A DNA stretch of 64,000 bases, taken from assembly GCF_041435495.1 (NCBI RefSeq), contig NZ_CP108644.1:5689501-5753500 (forward strand), read 5' to 3'. This document shows positions 1 through 8,067 of this stretch, in pieces (the stretch's first letter is position 1; each line of letters starts with the position of its first letter). Below the pieces are notes generated by a model. It saw nothing but the letters and a program-made list of their open reading frames with translations, was not told where the DNA came from and ran no database searches. The translations under genes and the position numbers were made by a program. Origin of the DNA: Streptomyces sp. NBC_01116. GTDB taxonomy: Bacteria > Actinomycetota > Actinomycetes > Streptomycetales > Streptomycetaceae.

Positions 1-555
1 GGCGCCTCAATCCGACAGCACGGGCGTCCCGTTGAATGGCGGACCTTCCGAAGAGCGCGGTGCGGCCCCATCGCACGACGTCCATCGCCAAGGCCATCCT
101 CACCCTGGAGAAGCAGCGCTGCAAAGGCATTCAGTGAATGCCATCGCCGCCTCGACGGCGCGGGCAGTCACCTGCTCCCCGCCTCCCTGCGCCCCTCGGA
201 TATTTCTCACGGCCGTAGCTTCACGGAGCGAAGCTCACCTGTCCCAGATCCGAACGGTTCCGTCCATGTCCCCGGTCACCAGCCGACTGCCGTCCGCGTC
301 GAAGTCCATGGTGACGACGGGAGCTCCATGGCTGTGGAGGGTCCTGCGTAACGTGAGCCTGGCCCACGGGTCCATCCGACTTCTCGAAGGCGCGCACCCC
401 GCGGGGTTCTCATCAACACCCGAGGAGTATGGCGACGGCGGTGGAACACCTGTCAGGCGATCCGGGGAACGTCACCGGTCCGAGGGACGGCCGGATCCGC
501 GGTCCCTGTCCGGCCGGCTCTCGTCGCACCTTTCCCGTCCGCGGAGGCCGACGGC
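1..555. other. Degraded non-coding stretch with gene remnants
   Basis: No convincing intact gene lies here. A 33-codon plus-strand reading frame (ATG 36 to TGA 137) has a plausible composition but no clear ribosome site and no family I recognise. A WD40 remnant sits on the minus strand and is listed separately. The remainder (about 400-555) shows no feature. The long plus-strand frame through 32-856 is low-complexity and runs antisense to the small membrane-protein genes, so I treat it as spurious. Confidence 0.5.
235..375 (-). pseudogene. C-terminal remnant of a WD40-repeat protein
   Basis: Read on the minus strand, codons ending at the TGA at 237-235 encode one recognisable WD40 blade: a GH-like turn (HSHGAPV), the hydrophobic strand VVTMDFDADG, then DGTVRIWDR at the very end. 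WD40 proteins carry about seven such repeats. Only one is present, and the frame upstream degenerates without further blades, so this looks like the 3' end of a lost gene. Calling it a remnant is inference. A start at the ATG at 375 (46 codons) is possible but has no good ribosome site. Confidence 0.5.
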
Positions 556-747
556 CTACGCGGACCTCCTCCTCCCGGACCTGTACATCAGCACGCCGAT
601 GATCAGGGAAACAACGGGAGCGGCCATCACCGGAACGAGCTTCGCGCCACTGGCCAGCATGACGACGACCGATATCACCATGACCGCAGTCATGGCCAGG
701 ATGAAGATCCCGAACACCTTGCTGATCGTTGCCTTCTCGTTGGTCAC
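556..747 (-). CDS. Small two-helix membrane protein
   Basis: A 63-residue protein starting at GTG (747), with AAAGGG about 10 bases upstream. Two hydrophobic segments (about residues 8-33 and 37-55) are joined by a short loop, and the C-terminus is basic (RSGRRRSA), so both ends are probably cytoplasmic. No catalytic motif is visible and I do not recognise the family. It is the last of three consecutive minus-strand genes (1169-556) that all encode tiny membrane proteins with gaps of 28 and 40 bp, so they are probably cotranscribed. The codon usage is normal for Streptomyces, which supports a real gene. Confidence 0.65.
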   Translation of the reverse strand: MTNEKATISKVFGIFILAMTAVMVISVVVMLASGAKLVPVMAAPVVSLIIGVLMYRSGRRRSA

Positions 748-787
748 ACGCGGACCCTTTCTGGGCGTATCCCGCCGGACCCGGCTG

Positions 788-1009
788 TCAAGCAGGGCCG
801 TTCTTCCCTCTTTGGACGAAGAAGTAGCCGGTGATGGAGATGCATCCGAGGAGTAGGAGCAGTCCCCACCCTCCGCTGTTTCCGGAAGCGATCAGGAAAA
901 CGGAAAGAACGACACCCGCGAAGGCGAATACGGCGCCGAACTGCAGATACCGCTTGACGGCTGCGCGCTGTTCCACCGTCCATCCGACGTGCGGCTCCGG
1001 CCCGCTCAC
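788..1009 (-). CDS. Small two-helix membrane protein
   Basis: A 73-residue protein. The GTG start at 1009 is chosen because a G-rich ribosome site (AAAGGGGCTGGG) directly precedes it. An amphipathic N-terminus containing EQRAAVKRYLQF leads into two membrane spans (about 24-42 and 46-65) and a short basic tail (QRGKNGPA). Function is unknown. It lies between two other very small membrane-protein genes on the same strand. The same frame continues open upstream as a very long shadow, but the residue composition there is Pro/Arg-rich and unlike a protein. Confidence 0.6.
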   Translation of the reverse strand: MSGPEPHVGWTVEQRAAVKRYLQFGAVFAFAGVVLSVFLIASGNSGGWGLLLLLGCISITGYFFVQRGKNGPA

Positions 1010-1037
1010 CCCAGCCCCTTTCTGCGGCCCGATGCCC

Positions 1038-1169
1038 CTACTTCGCACGATTGCGCAGGTACAGGAGAGCGATGATGATCCCGAACACGATGAAAATGCC
1101 CACGGCCAGGTAGGGGGACCAGGACGGCCCATCGGGTCGATTTCCGGCCGAAAGAAGAATGTCCCGCAT
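1038..1169 (-). CDS. Single-span small membrane protein
   Basis: A 43-residue protein. I choose the ATG at 1169 because AAGGGAAGG lies 6-14 bases upstream. An in-frame ATG at 1229 would add 20 basic, Gly-rich residues. One strongly hydrophobic segment (about residues 17-36, YLAVGIFIVFGIIIALLY) is followed by the positively charged end RNRAK, consistent with an N-out, C-in anchor. Function is unknown. It heads the three-gene minus-strand group of micro membrane proteins. Confidence 0.55.
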   Translation of the reverse strand: MRDILLSAGNRPDGPSWSPYLAVGIFIVFGIIIALLYLRNRAK

Positions 1170-1229
1170 CGCGGCCTTCCCTTTCCCCGGTTGTGGGAAG
1201 GTGCGTCGTAGCGACGGTTCTTCCCCCAC

Positions 1230-1542
1230 ATCTCATGCAGTTCAGCGTGCCCCCGGGTCCGCGGTTGAATCCCGTCCGATCCGGCCGTTGAGGCGGCGGA
1301 CCGGGCGGCAGGGCCTCGGCGGGCAGACGAATCTTCCGGCCGTTCGCCCTGGCCGCGCCGCGCGGGCTCTTGCCGTCCCGCCACGAATCGGACGGCGGCG
1401 GCCGACTGTGCCGAGGCCCTGGACAGCCGTGGCCGCCGCGTCGCCGGGCACGCCACCCGAGGCGCGGGACGGTTCCCTAGGCGCGGGACGGTTCCCGGGG
1501 CGCGGGACGGTTCCGGTGGCGCGCCCCGGCCCATCTGCGGTC
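1230..1542. other. Intergenic, no gene seen
   Basis: The stretch between the small membrane-protein group and the 3' end of the PF10091-type hydrolase gene holds no supported reading frame. Its only structure is the 19-bp tandem repeat at 1461-1517. Confidence 0.5.
1461..1517. repeat. Three 19-bp tandem repeats
   Basis: Three head-to-tail copies of GGCGCGGGACGGTTCCCNN begin at 1461, 1480 and 1499. The first 16 bases of the unit agree except one position in the last copy. They lie just downstream of the hydrolase stop at 1543. They are not inverted, so they are not a terminator. Slippage expansion is the simplest origin. Confidence 0.85.
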
Positions 1543-3003
1543 TCAGACCGAGAACCGCTCCCGCTCCAGCAGCGGCCGCACCCGGGACCGGAAGCCGCCC
1601 GTGCGGAACGGCTGCTGGAGCAGGCCGGGCCGCAGCTCCTGGGCGAGGGCCGCGACGATCATTCCCTGGTCCAGGGCGAGCATGAAGTCGCTGACCCGGC
1701 CCGTGGACACGTTCACCGAGTCCCGGAAGCCGAGCCCGTCCTCGTACGCGCCGAAGTCCCGTTCCAGCGCCCGCAGGTTGGCGACCGCCTCCCGGCCCGC
1801 GTACGGCAGCGCCAGGAAGGAGGCGTGCGGGGTGACGACGCCGTTGGTGAACGCCGAGGGCGGCGGCAGGGGTTCGCCGTCCGTGGTGTGCGTGCGGTCG
1901 GTGTTGGAGGCGTAGCCGTCGACCGCCATGCCGAGCGCGTCGACCCCGTACTCCTGGTAGCCGTCCTCGGGGACGTTGGAGGGGGAGAAGCCCCAGTAGC
2001 CGTACTCCGCCTCCCGCAGGCCGTGGTCGATCTGGCCGCGCACGTAGCGGTGGTGGGTCACGCCCCACGCGCGCGGCGACCACTGCTGCTCCGGCACGAA
2101 CAGCGGCACCATCAGCGCCTCGAACATCGAGCCGCCCCAGGTGGGGACCACCTTGCGGCCGCGGTGGGTGTAGTGCCCGTTCCAGACGCGCACGCCGTCG
2201 ACGGTGACGTACCCGCCGCCCGGCTTCTGCTCCTGCTCGTGCTCCGGCAGCATCGTCCGCAGCAGGTGCCAGTAGTGGTCGCCCGGGAGGGAGCCGTCCG
2301 CGATACCGAGGTAACTGGCCATGCGGGGCTCGGTGTTGAGCGCTCCGTAGTGGTGCGGGGTCGGCTCGTCCGTGTCGGTCCAGACACCGCCGCGCAGCTG
2401 GCCTGGGCCCGCGACCGGGTCGGCGGGGTCGTAGGGGGTGTAGAAGTACGACCAGTCCGCCGTGTCCAGGATGCGGTGGATGCGCGGGCGCAGCGAGGGC
2501 GCGGCGTCGGCGGCTATCCGCAGGCCCGTCACCAGCCAGGCGTTGTCGACGGAGGACAGGAACGGGCGGACCGGATCGCCGGTGCCCGGCCACTGGGTGA
2601 GTACCGAACCGTCGTGTGCGTCGTACCAGTTGAGCCAGAAGCCGTGATGGCGCTCCAGCTTCTCGACGGCGGCGACCGTGCGGGTCAGGGCCCGGATCAT
2701 CGCGCTCTCGCGGATCACGCCGAGGCCCGCGGCGGCGACCGTCGACCACAGGCCGCATCCGATGTTGGTCGGCGAGGTCTGGGCGGACTGGACGGGGGCT
2801 CCGGGGCCACTGAGGTCGATCTTGTCGGTGACGAGGCCGAAGTCGGTCGTCATCGCCTCGATCGAGCGGTACGTGTCGCGGAACCAGGTCTTCAGAAGGC
2901 GTGGGTCGGCGGGGGCGGCGACAGCCGCCGGGGCGGTTACGGCTCCGAGTGACAGGGCCGCGGCCCCGGTCCCTGCGGCGGTGAGAAACGTGCGACGGTC
3001 CAT
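1543..3003 (-). CDS. Tat-exported PF10091-family glycoside hydrolase (GH144-like)
   Basis: A 486-residue protein. Its N-terminus (MDRRTFLTAAGTGAAALSLG, then Ala-rich to about residue 31) is a twin-arginine signal peptide, so a folded enzyme is exported. The mature part matches the all-alpha 'glucoamylase-like' PF10091 family: WFRDTYRSIEAM near 40-51, TSPTNIGCGLWST, the DNAWLV motif, LRGGVWTD, a GGSMFEALM stretch, EYGYWGFSPS and the C-terminal ALDQGMI. Characterised PF10091 proteins include GH144 endo-beta-1,2-glucanases. The exact substrate here is inference. AGGAG precedes the ATG. The gene lies downstream of the GH1 and sugar-ABC genes but is separated from them by a terminator and 39-bp repeats, so it probably has its own promoter. 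Confidence 0.75.
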   Translation of the reverse strand: MDRRTFLTAAGTGAAALSLGAVTAPAAVAAPADPRLLKTWFRDTYRSIEAMTTDFGLVTDKIDLSGPGAPVQSAQTSPTNIGCGLWSTVAAAGLGVIRESAMIRALTRTVAAVEKLERHHGFWLNWYDAHDGSVLTQWPGTGDPVRPFLSSVDNAWLVTGLRIAADAAPSLRPRIHRILDTADWSYFYTPYDPADPVAGPGQLRGGVWTDTDEPTPHHYGALNTEPRMASYLGIADGSLPGDHYWHLLRTMLPEHEQEQKPGGGYVTVDGVRVWNGHYTHRGRKVVPTWGGSMFEALMVPLFVPEQQWSPRAWGVTHHRYVRGQIDHGLREAEYGYWGFSPSNVPEDGYQEYGVDALGMAVDGYASNTDRTHTTDGEPLPPPSAFTNGVVTPHASFLALPYAGREAVANLRALERDFGAYEDGLGFRDSVNVSTGRVSDFMLALDQGMIVAALAQELRPGLLQQPFRTGGFRSRVRPLLERERFSV

Positions 3004-3103
3004 CGTTCCGGCTCCTGGTGGCAGAAGGGGGAGGGGAAGGGCAAGTCGTGGTGTTCGGCCGTGCGGGGGAATGCGAGGTCGTGCGGGCGCGTGTGACGTC
3101 GCG

Positions 3104-3220
3104 CGGGCGTACGTGGCGTCGCGCGGGGGACGCGAGACTGTGCGGGCGTACGTGGCGTCGCGCGGGGGACGCGAGACCGTGCGGGCGTACGTGGCGTCGC
3201 GCGGGGGACGCGAGACCGTG
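3104..3220. repeat. Three 39-bp tandem repeats upstream of the hydrolase gene
   Basis: Three contiguous 39-bp units start at 3104, 3143 and 3182 (each begins CGGGCGTACGTGGCGTCGCG). They are identical except for one base in the first copy. Degenerate partial units flank them on both sides (about 3081-3103 and 3221-3240). The unit length is a multiple of three, which leaves all frames open and creates shadow reading frames. No unique spacers occur, so it is not a CRISPR array. It lies in the 5' region of the minus-strand hydrolase gene that starts at 3003. Confidence 0.9.
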
Positions 3221-3269
3221 CGGGCGCGCCGGGCATACGTGAAGTCGGGCCGGGAGTGAGGGGGTTGGT

Positions 3270-3309
3270 GCCGGGGGCCGGCGGTCGTCAGGATCCGCCG
3301 GCCCCCGGC
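3270..3309 (-). terminator. Hairpin terminator after the GH1 gene
   Basis: A perfect 15-bp inverted repeat (GCCGGGGGCCGGCGG and its complement) with a 10-base loop lies 57 bp past the GH1 stop. It has no U-tract, as is usual in Streptomyces. It should end the leftward ABC-GH1 transcript before the hydrolase gene. Confidence 0.7.
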
Positions 3310-3366
3310 CCACCCGAGGAAGCCGTCAGGTGGCTCCCCGTATGGAGGGGCAGCCCCGGGGGTGCG

Positions 3367-4587
3367 TCAGGCTGCCGTGCGCGGGAGTTCGCGGGTGCGG
3401 CCGAGCGAGCCCAGCCACTTCGCCGAGTCGCGCGGGGTGCGCTCGAAGGTCTCCCAGTCGATGGCGATCAATCCGAACGTGGCCTTGTACGTGCCCCATT
3501 CGTAGTTGTCCAGGGCGCTCCACGCCAGGTAGCCCCGGATGTCGATGCCGTCGGCCAGCGCGGAGGCGACCTCGTCCAGCGCGCCCGCGTAGTAGTCGAC
3601 GCGGCGGCTGTCGTCGGCGGTGGCGATGCCGTTCTCCGTGACGATCAGCGGGACGTCGCCCACCACGGCGGCCGTGTGGCGCAGCGCCTCGCCGACCGCC
3701 GTCGGGTAGTACTCCCACGACGTCAGCGTCCGCTCGACGTCGTCGGCCGCCGGGATCGGTCCGTCGGGGCCGATCCGCGTACGGGTGTAGGACTGCACGC
3801 CGATCCAGTCGTCGCCGCGCGCCGCCTCGATGAAGACGTCCTCGCGCGGGTGGCGGTAGGCGGCGGTGACGTCCTCCGCGCCGGGGAGGGCCTGGTAGAC
3901 CTGGTTGGCGATGGTCCAGCCGACCTGGATGCCCGCGTCCAGGGCCCGGACCTCCTTGACGGCCGCGTGGTGGGCGGCGATGACGGCGGCGGTCGTCTCG
4001 TCGTCGGGGGTGGGCAGGCCGGCGGGCGGGAAGCTGTTGTCGCCGCGCTTGGCCTGGCCCGCCATCACGGCGATCATGTTCGGCTCGTTGATCGTGCAGA
4101 CGTGGCTGACGCCCTCGGAGATGACGGGGGCGCAGGCCGCCACGTACCGCGCGAACAGCTCCACCGCGCCCTCGGCCGTCCAGCCGCCGCGCGCCTCGAA
4201 CCACTGCGGGACGGTGAAGTGGTGCAGGGTCACCATCGGGCGCAGGCCGCGCTCGATCGCGCCCTCCACCATCCGCCGGTAGTGGGCGAGCTGGGCGCGG
4301 GAGAAGCGGCCTTCGACCGGCTCGATGCGGGCCCACTCGATGGAGAAGCGGTAGTCGGTGAAGCCGAGGGAGGCCAGCAGGTCCATGTCCTCGGGCCAGC
4401 GGTGGTAGCTGTCGCACGCGTCCAGGCTCGGCTCCGCGATGTGGGTGCCGGCGGCGTGCTCCTTGACCCACCAGTCGCAGTCGGTGTTGTTGCCCTCGAT
4501 CTGGTGGGCGGCCGTGGACGCGCCCCAGAGGAATCCCTCGGGGAACGGGACGGGGGTCTTCTGGTCCGAAGCAGGGGTGTGGGTCAT
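3367..4587 (-). CDS. GH1 beta-glucosidase
   Basis: A 406-residue cytoplasmic enzyme of glycoside hydrolase family 1, which hydrolyses short beta-glucosides by a retaining mechanism. Family hallmarks are the N-terminal FPEGFLWGASTAAHQIEG (about 15-32), the acid/base motif TINEP (Glu168), the nucleophile motif VTENG (Glu318), and a sugar-binding His in LHHF (about 121-124). No signal peptide is present. It is shorter than the usual 440-480 residues, with trimmed loops. It is the last gene of the binding-protein/permease operon, about 97 bp after the second permease, so it probably cleaves the imported oligosaccharide. The context resembles cebEFG-bglC, but I do not assign those names. Confidence 0.9.
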   Translation of the reverse strand: MTHTPASDQKTPVPFPEGFLWGASTAAHQIEGNNTDCDWWVKEHAAGTHIAEPSLDACDSYHRWPEDMDLLASLGFTDYRFSIEWARIEPVEGRFSRAQLAHYRRMVEGAIERGLRPMVTLHHFTVPQWFEARGGWTAEGAVELFARYVAACAPVISEGVSHVCTINEPNMIAVMAGQAKRGDNSFPPAGLPTPDDETTAAVIAAHHAAVKEVRALDAGIQVGWTIANQVYQALPGAEDVTAAYRHPREDVFIEAARGDDWIGVQSYTRTRIGPDGPIPAADDVERTLTSWEYYPTAVGEALRHTAAVVGDVPLIVTENGIATADDSRRVDYYAGALDEVASALADGIDIRGYLAWSALDNYEWGTYKATFGLIAIDWETFERTPRDSAKWLGSLGRTRELPRTAA

Positions 4588-4684
4588 CGCGACATGTCTT
4601 TCTGGTGGTGGTGAGGGGTGTGGCCGCGCTCGGTGACAACGGGGTGGGGTGCGGCCTCGTACGTGAAGTGCCCGGGCGGACGCG

Positions 4685-5566
4685 TTACTTCATGCCCGCC
4701 GTGGCGATGCCCTGCGTGAAGTGCCGTTGCAGTGCGATGAAGACGACCAGCACCGGCAGCACGATCAGGAAGGCCCCGGCCATCAGCATCCCGTTGGAGC
4801 CGCCGGCCTTGTTGGGGTCGGTGGCGAAGGTCGCCAGGGCCACCGGGAGGGTGTATTTGTCGGGGTCGTTGGTCGCGATCAGCGGCCAGACGAAGTTGTT
4901 CCAGGAACCCAGGAACGTGAAGATCGACAGGGTCGCGAGGGCGGGCTTCACCAGCGGCATCACGATCCGCCAGAAGATGTACCACTCGCTCGCGCCGTCC
5001 ATCCGGGCCGCCTCCAGCAGCTCGTCCGGGATCGACTGCATGAACTGGCGCATCAGGAAGACCCCGAACGCCCCGGCGGCGAACGGCAGCACCAGACCCG
5101 CGTAGCTGTCGATCAGCTGGAGCTTGCTCATCAGCACGAACAGCGGCAGCAGCATCAGGTTGCCGGGCACCATCAGCGCGCCCAGCACCAGGCCGAAGAT
5201 CTTGTTGCGGCCGACGAAGTTCAGCTTGGCCAGGGCGTAGCCGAGCATCGAGCAGAAGACCAGGTTCGAGACGGTCACCAGGACCGCCACGATCACGGAG
5301 TTCATGAAGTACAGCGGCAGGTCCAGCTTGTCGAGCAGCTGCCGGAAGTTCTCCAGGGTCCACTCGGTGGGGATCCACACCGGCGGGCTGGCCGACAGCT
5401 CGCTCTGCGTCTTGAAGGCGGAGAGCCCCATCCAGAGGAAGGGCGCCGACATGACCAGCAGGCCGAGCGAGAGCAGGGTGTACACGACGGGGCGCGAGGC
5501 GCTCCGCTGCTTCGGGGCCCGGGACTTCAGCGGCTCGACCGGTGCCTTGCTGCTGGTGGCGCTCAT
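4685..5566 (-). CDS. Sugar ABC transporter permease (MalG type)
   Basis: A 293-residue inner-membrane permease of the carbohydrate-uptake-1 family, partner of the permease encoded upstream. About six membrane spans are visible, starting with VVYTLLSLGLLVMSAPFLWM (about 26-45). The family EAA loop occurs as DELLEAARMDGASEWYIFWR (about 190-210), which docks the ATPase. Its start overlaps the previous stop by 4 bp (ATGA), indicating translational coupling. No ATPase gene is present in the locus; such Streptomyces importers usually share the distant MsiK ATPase, which is inferred here. Confidence 0.9.
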   Translation of the reverse strand: MSATSSKAPVEPLKSRAPKQRSASRPVVYTLLSLGLLVMSAPFLWMGLSAFKTQSELSASPPVWIPTEWTLENFRQLLDKLDLPLYFMNSVIVAVLVTVSNLVFCSMLGYALAKLNFVGRNKIFGLVLGALMVPGNLMLLPLFVLMSKLQLIDSYAGLVLPFAAGAFGVFLMRQFMQSIPDELLEAARMDGASEWYIFWRIVMPLVKPALATLSIFTFLGSWNNFVWPLIATNDPDKYTLPVALATFATDPNKAGGSNGMLMAGAFLIVLPVLVVFIALQRHFTQGIATAGMK

Positions 5567-6534
5567 TTCGTGTTGTCCTTCAGCAGTCGGAGCTGGAGCA
5601 CCGTGATGCCCATGATCACCACGAAGAGGACGTACGCCATGGCGCTCGCGTAGCCCATGTGGAAGAAGTTGAACCCTTCGCGGTACATGTTCAGCGAGAC
5701 CGTGAGGGTCGAGTCGGACGGACCGCCCTGGGTCATCACGAACGGCTCCTCGAACACGTTGAGGTAGCCGATCGTCGTGATCACGGTGGCGTAGAGGACG
5801 GTCGGTCGCAGGAGCGGGATCGTGATGGACCGGAACTCCTGCCAGACGCTCGCGCCGTCGAGCTTCGCGGCCTCCCGCACCTCGGTGGGGATCGCCTGGA
5901 GGCCCGCGATGAACAGCACCATCACCGTGCCGACGTTCCGCCAGACCGCCATGACGATCAGCGACGGCATCGCCAGCGTCTCGGAGCCGAGGAAGTCCGG
6001 TGCGGTCCAGCCCACTTCGGAGAAGAGCCCCGCGATCAGCCCGTCGCTCGGATCGAGGACGAACCGCCAGACGACGGCCACCGCGACGATGGTGGTGACC
6101 ACCGGGGCGTAGAAGCCGACCCGGAAGAAGGTCCGCGCCCGGTCGATGCCGTTGTTCAGCAGAACGGCGACGACCAGCCCGATGCCGATGGTCAGCGGCA
6201 CGCCGATGACGACGAAGTACCCCGTGTTGAAGAGGGACTTGAGGAACTTCTCGTCACCGAAGAGGTTGACGTAGTTCTCGAACCCGATGAACTCCGCTTC
6301 CCACGGGCGCGTCACGTTGCGCAGCCCGAAGTCGGTGAAGCTCATCACCAGCGTGGCGAGGATCGGGAACGCCATGAAGACGGTGAACAGGACGAGGAAC
6401 GGGGTGGAGAACAGCCAGCCCGCCGCGTTCTGCACGCCCATCGACGGCTTACGGCCCCGGCTGCCCCCGGCGGCCGGGGACGGTGCGGCCCCGGCCTTCC
6501 GGGGCCCTCGGGCCTTCTCGGTCGTGGTGCTCAT
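5563..6534 (-). CDS. Sugar ABC transporter permease (MalF type)
   Basis: A 323-residue permease. The ATG at 6534 is chosen because it lies 2 bp after the binding-protein stop and gives a basic N-terminal tail before the first span (about residues 37-61, AAGWLFSTPFLVLFTVFMAF). Six spans are seen and the cytoplasmic EAA motif reads EVREAAKLDGASVWQEFR. It forms a heterodimer with the downstream permease and receives sugar from the lipoprotein encoded upstream. Confidence 0.9.
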   Translation of the reverse strand: MSTTTEKARGPRKAGAAPSPAAGGSRGRKPSMGVQNAAGWLFSTPFLVLFTVFMAFPILATLVMSFTDFGLRNVTRPWEAEFIGFENYVNLFGDEKFLKSLFNTGYFVVIGVPLTIGIGLVVAVLLNNGIDRARTFFRVGFYAPVVTTIVAVAVVWRFVLDPSDGLIAGLFSEVGWTAPDFLGSETLAMPSLIVMAVWRNVGTVMVLFIAGLQAIPTEVREAAKLDGASVWQEFRSITIPLLRPTVLYATVITTIGYLNVFEEPFVMTQGGPSDSTLTVSLNMYREGFNFFHMGYASAMAYVLFVVIMGITVLQLRLLKDNTK

Positions 6535-6536
6535 GG

Positions 6537-7781
6537 CTACTGCTTCACGAGGCCTTCGATCTCGGACTGCGCGGTCTTCAGCGCGTCCTCGGCGGAAGCC
6601 TTGCCCTGCGTCACCTTGGCGATGGCCTGGTCCACCTTGTCGGTGATCTCGGACCAGTTGGCCAGGGACGGCGAGGACTTGGCGGTGTCCATCTGCTTCT
6701 TGAAGATCTGGAGGTCGGCGTCGTCGGCGAGCGTCCCGGACTCCCACGCGGAGGTGTTGGCGGGCAGGTCCTTCGTCCGCTCGTACCAGTCGGACTGGCC
6801 CTTGGTGTCGGTCAGGTACTTGATGAACTCGGTGGCCGCGGCCTTGTGCTCGCTGTCCTTGGAGACGACGAGGGAGGAACCGCCGGCCATGGAGGTGGAG
6901 GAGGCGTCCGCCGGAACGTTCGCTATGGCCCACTTGCCCTTGATCTGCGGCTGGCCCTCGTTGAGGAGCGTCACGTGCCAGGGGCCGCCGAAGAACATCG
7001 GGACCCGGCCGTTGCCGAAGTCCTTCACCACGTCGTAGCCGGGCTGCACGGACTTGTTGGAGAGGCCCTTGTCGAAGTACGAGCCGTACTCCTTCAGCGC
7101 CTTGACCGCCTCCGGGCTGTCGACGACGGCCTCGCCCTTGTCGTTGACGATCTCGCCGCCGGCCGAGTAGAGGAAGGAGGAGAAGTTCTGCACGGTGTCC
7201 AGGCCGCTGGGCTGGATGGACAGCCCCCACTTCGTACCGGCCTTCTCCTGGTACGCGGTCGCCAGGCCCTTCAGGCCCTTCCAGTCGGTCGGGGCCTCGG
7301 TGACGCCGGCCTTCTCGGCCAGGTCCGTGCGGTAGTAGAGGACCCGGGTGTCGACGTACCACGGCACGCCGTAGGCGGTGCCGTCCACCTCGCCCTGCTC
7401 CCAGCCCGCCGGGAAGAAGTCCTTCTTGTCGAAGACCTCGGTGTCCACCGGCTCCAGAACGCCGAGCTCGGAGAACTCGCCCATGTAGGTGCCGCCCATC
7501 TGCGCCACGTCGGGCAGGGTGCCCGCCGCCGCTGCCGAGACGAGCTTCTGGTGGGCGACGTCCCAGCCGATCGGGGTCACCTTCACCGTGATGTTCGGGT
7601 TGGCCTTCTCGTAGACCTCGGCCACGTCGGCGAGCTTCTCGCCCTCGGCCCCCATGGCCCACACGGTGAGCGTCTGCTTCTCGTCCGCCGCGACGTCGCC
7701 GCCGGAGGAGCCGCAGGCGGAAAGGGTCACGGCGAGCGCGAGCGCTATGCCGGCGGGAGCGGTTCTGGCGATGCGGGACAT
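6537..7781 (-). CDS. Sugar-binding lipoprotein of an ABC importer
   Basis: A 414-residue extracellular solute-binding protein (SBP_bac_1 type). The start is set at ATG 7781, preceded by AAGGAGG; the open frame to 7916 lacks signal character. The lipoprotein signal ends LTLSACGSS with the lipid-modified Cys at about 23. The fold starts with TLTVWAMGAEGEKL, typical of oligosaccharide binders, and the protein has several Trp residues (VPWY, FGGPWHV) likely to stack on sugar rings. It is the first gene of a four-gene operon (binding protein, two permeases, GH1). A 31-bp perfect inverted repeat 37-67 bp upstream of the start is a likely repressor site. Confidence 0.88.
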   Translation of the reverse strand: MSRIARTAPAGIALALAVTLSACGSSGGDVAADEKQTLTVWAMGAEGEKLADVAEVYEKANPNITVKVTPIGWDVAHQKLVSAAAAGTLPDVAQMGGTYMGEFSELGVLEPVDTEVFDKKDFFPAGWEQGEVDGTAYGVPWYVDTRVLYYRTDLAEKAGVTEAPTDWKGLKGLATAYQEKAGTKWGLSIQPSGLDTVQNFSSFLYSAGGEIVNDKGEAVVDSPEAVKALKEYGSYFDKGLSNKSVQPGYDVVKDFGNGRVPMFFGGPWHVTLLNEGQPQIKGKWAIANVPADASSTSMAGGSSLVVSKDSEHKAAATEFIKYLTDTKGQSDWYERTKDLPANTSAWESGTLADDADLQIFKKQMDTAKSSPSLANWSEITDKVDQAIAKVTQGKASAEDALKTAQSEIEGLVKQ

Positions 7782-7817
7782 GGGAGGGCTCCTCCTTGAG
7801 CAATCCGGATGCTGCGC

Positions 7818-7848
7818 GATGTATGCGCTGCCTGTAAGCGCATACATC
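7818..7848 (-). promoter_or_regulatory. LacI-family operator of the sugar ABC operon
   Basis: A perfect 12-bp inverted repeat (GATGTATGCGCT, 7-base spacer, AGCGCATACATC) lies upstream of the binding-protein start. Its right half holds TGTAAGCGCATACA (7833-7846). This matches TGAAAGCGCATTCA at 11561-11574 upstream of the LacI-type gene at 12 of 14 positions, and fits the general LacI-family operator pattern with a central CG. Confidence 0.7.
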
Positions 7849-8067
7849 ACTCTGCGCCAGTCGTTCGGGAATCCGCAAGAGGGTGCTGGGTCACACTCGT
7901 GCAACGTGCTCGACACCCTGGCGCCTTGTGGTTGAACCGTAAACGCACTGTTTGTGGAAGAACAGGCGATGTGACCGATTCGTCGTCAACCCCGATGCCG
8001 GGCCGACGCCGGGACCGGCGCCAGGGGCACGCGTGGCGTCGGCATGGTCGGCGTCTACCCTCGCGGC

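Noticed and set aside
3104..3220. Possible CRISPR array
   Set aside because: The 39-bp units are directly contiguous with no spacers, and no cas genes are present.
788..3313. An 841-codon open frame on the minus strand
   Set aside because: Almost all of it is Pro/Arg/Gly-rich and runs in another frame through the PF10091 hydrolase gene. Only its last 73 codons (start at 1009) look like a protein.
3367..7781. Naming the operon cebEFG-bglC
   Set aside because: The gene order fits, but the regulator is not adjacent, the operator differs from the cellobiose box TGGGAGCGCTCCCA, and the GH1 enzyme is short. Names would be guesswork.
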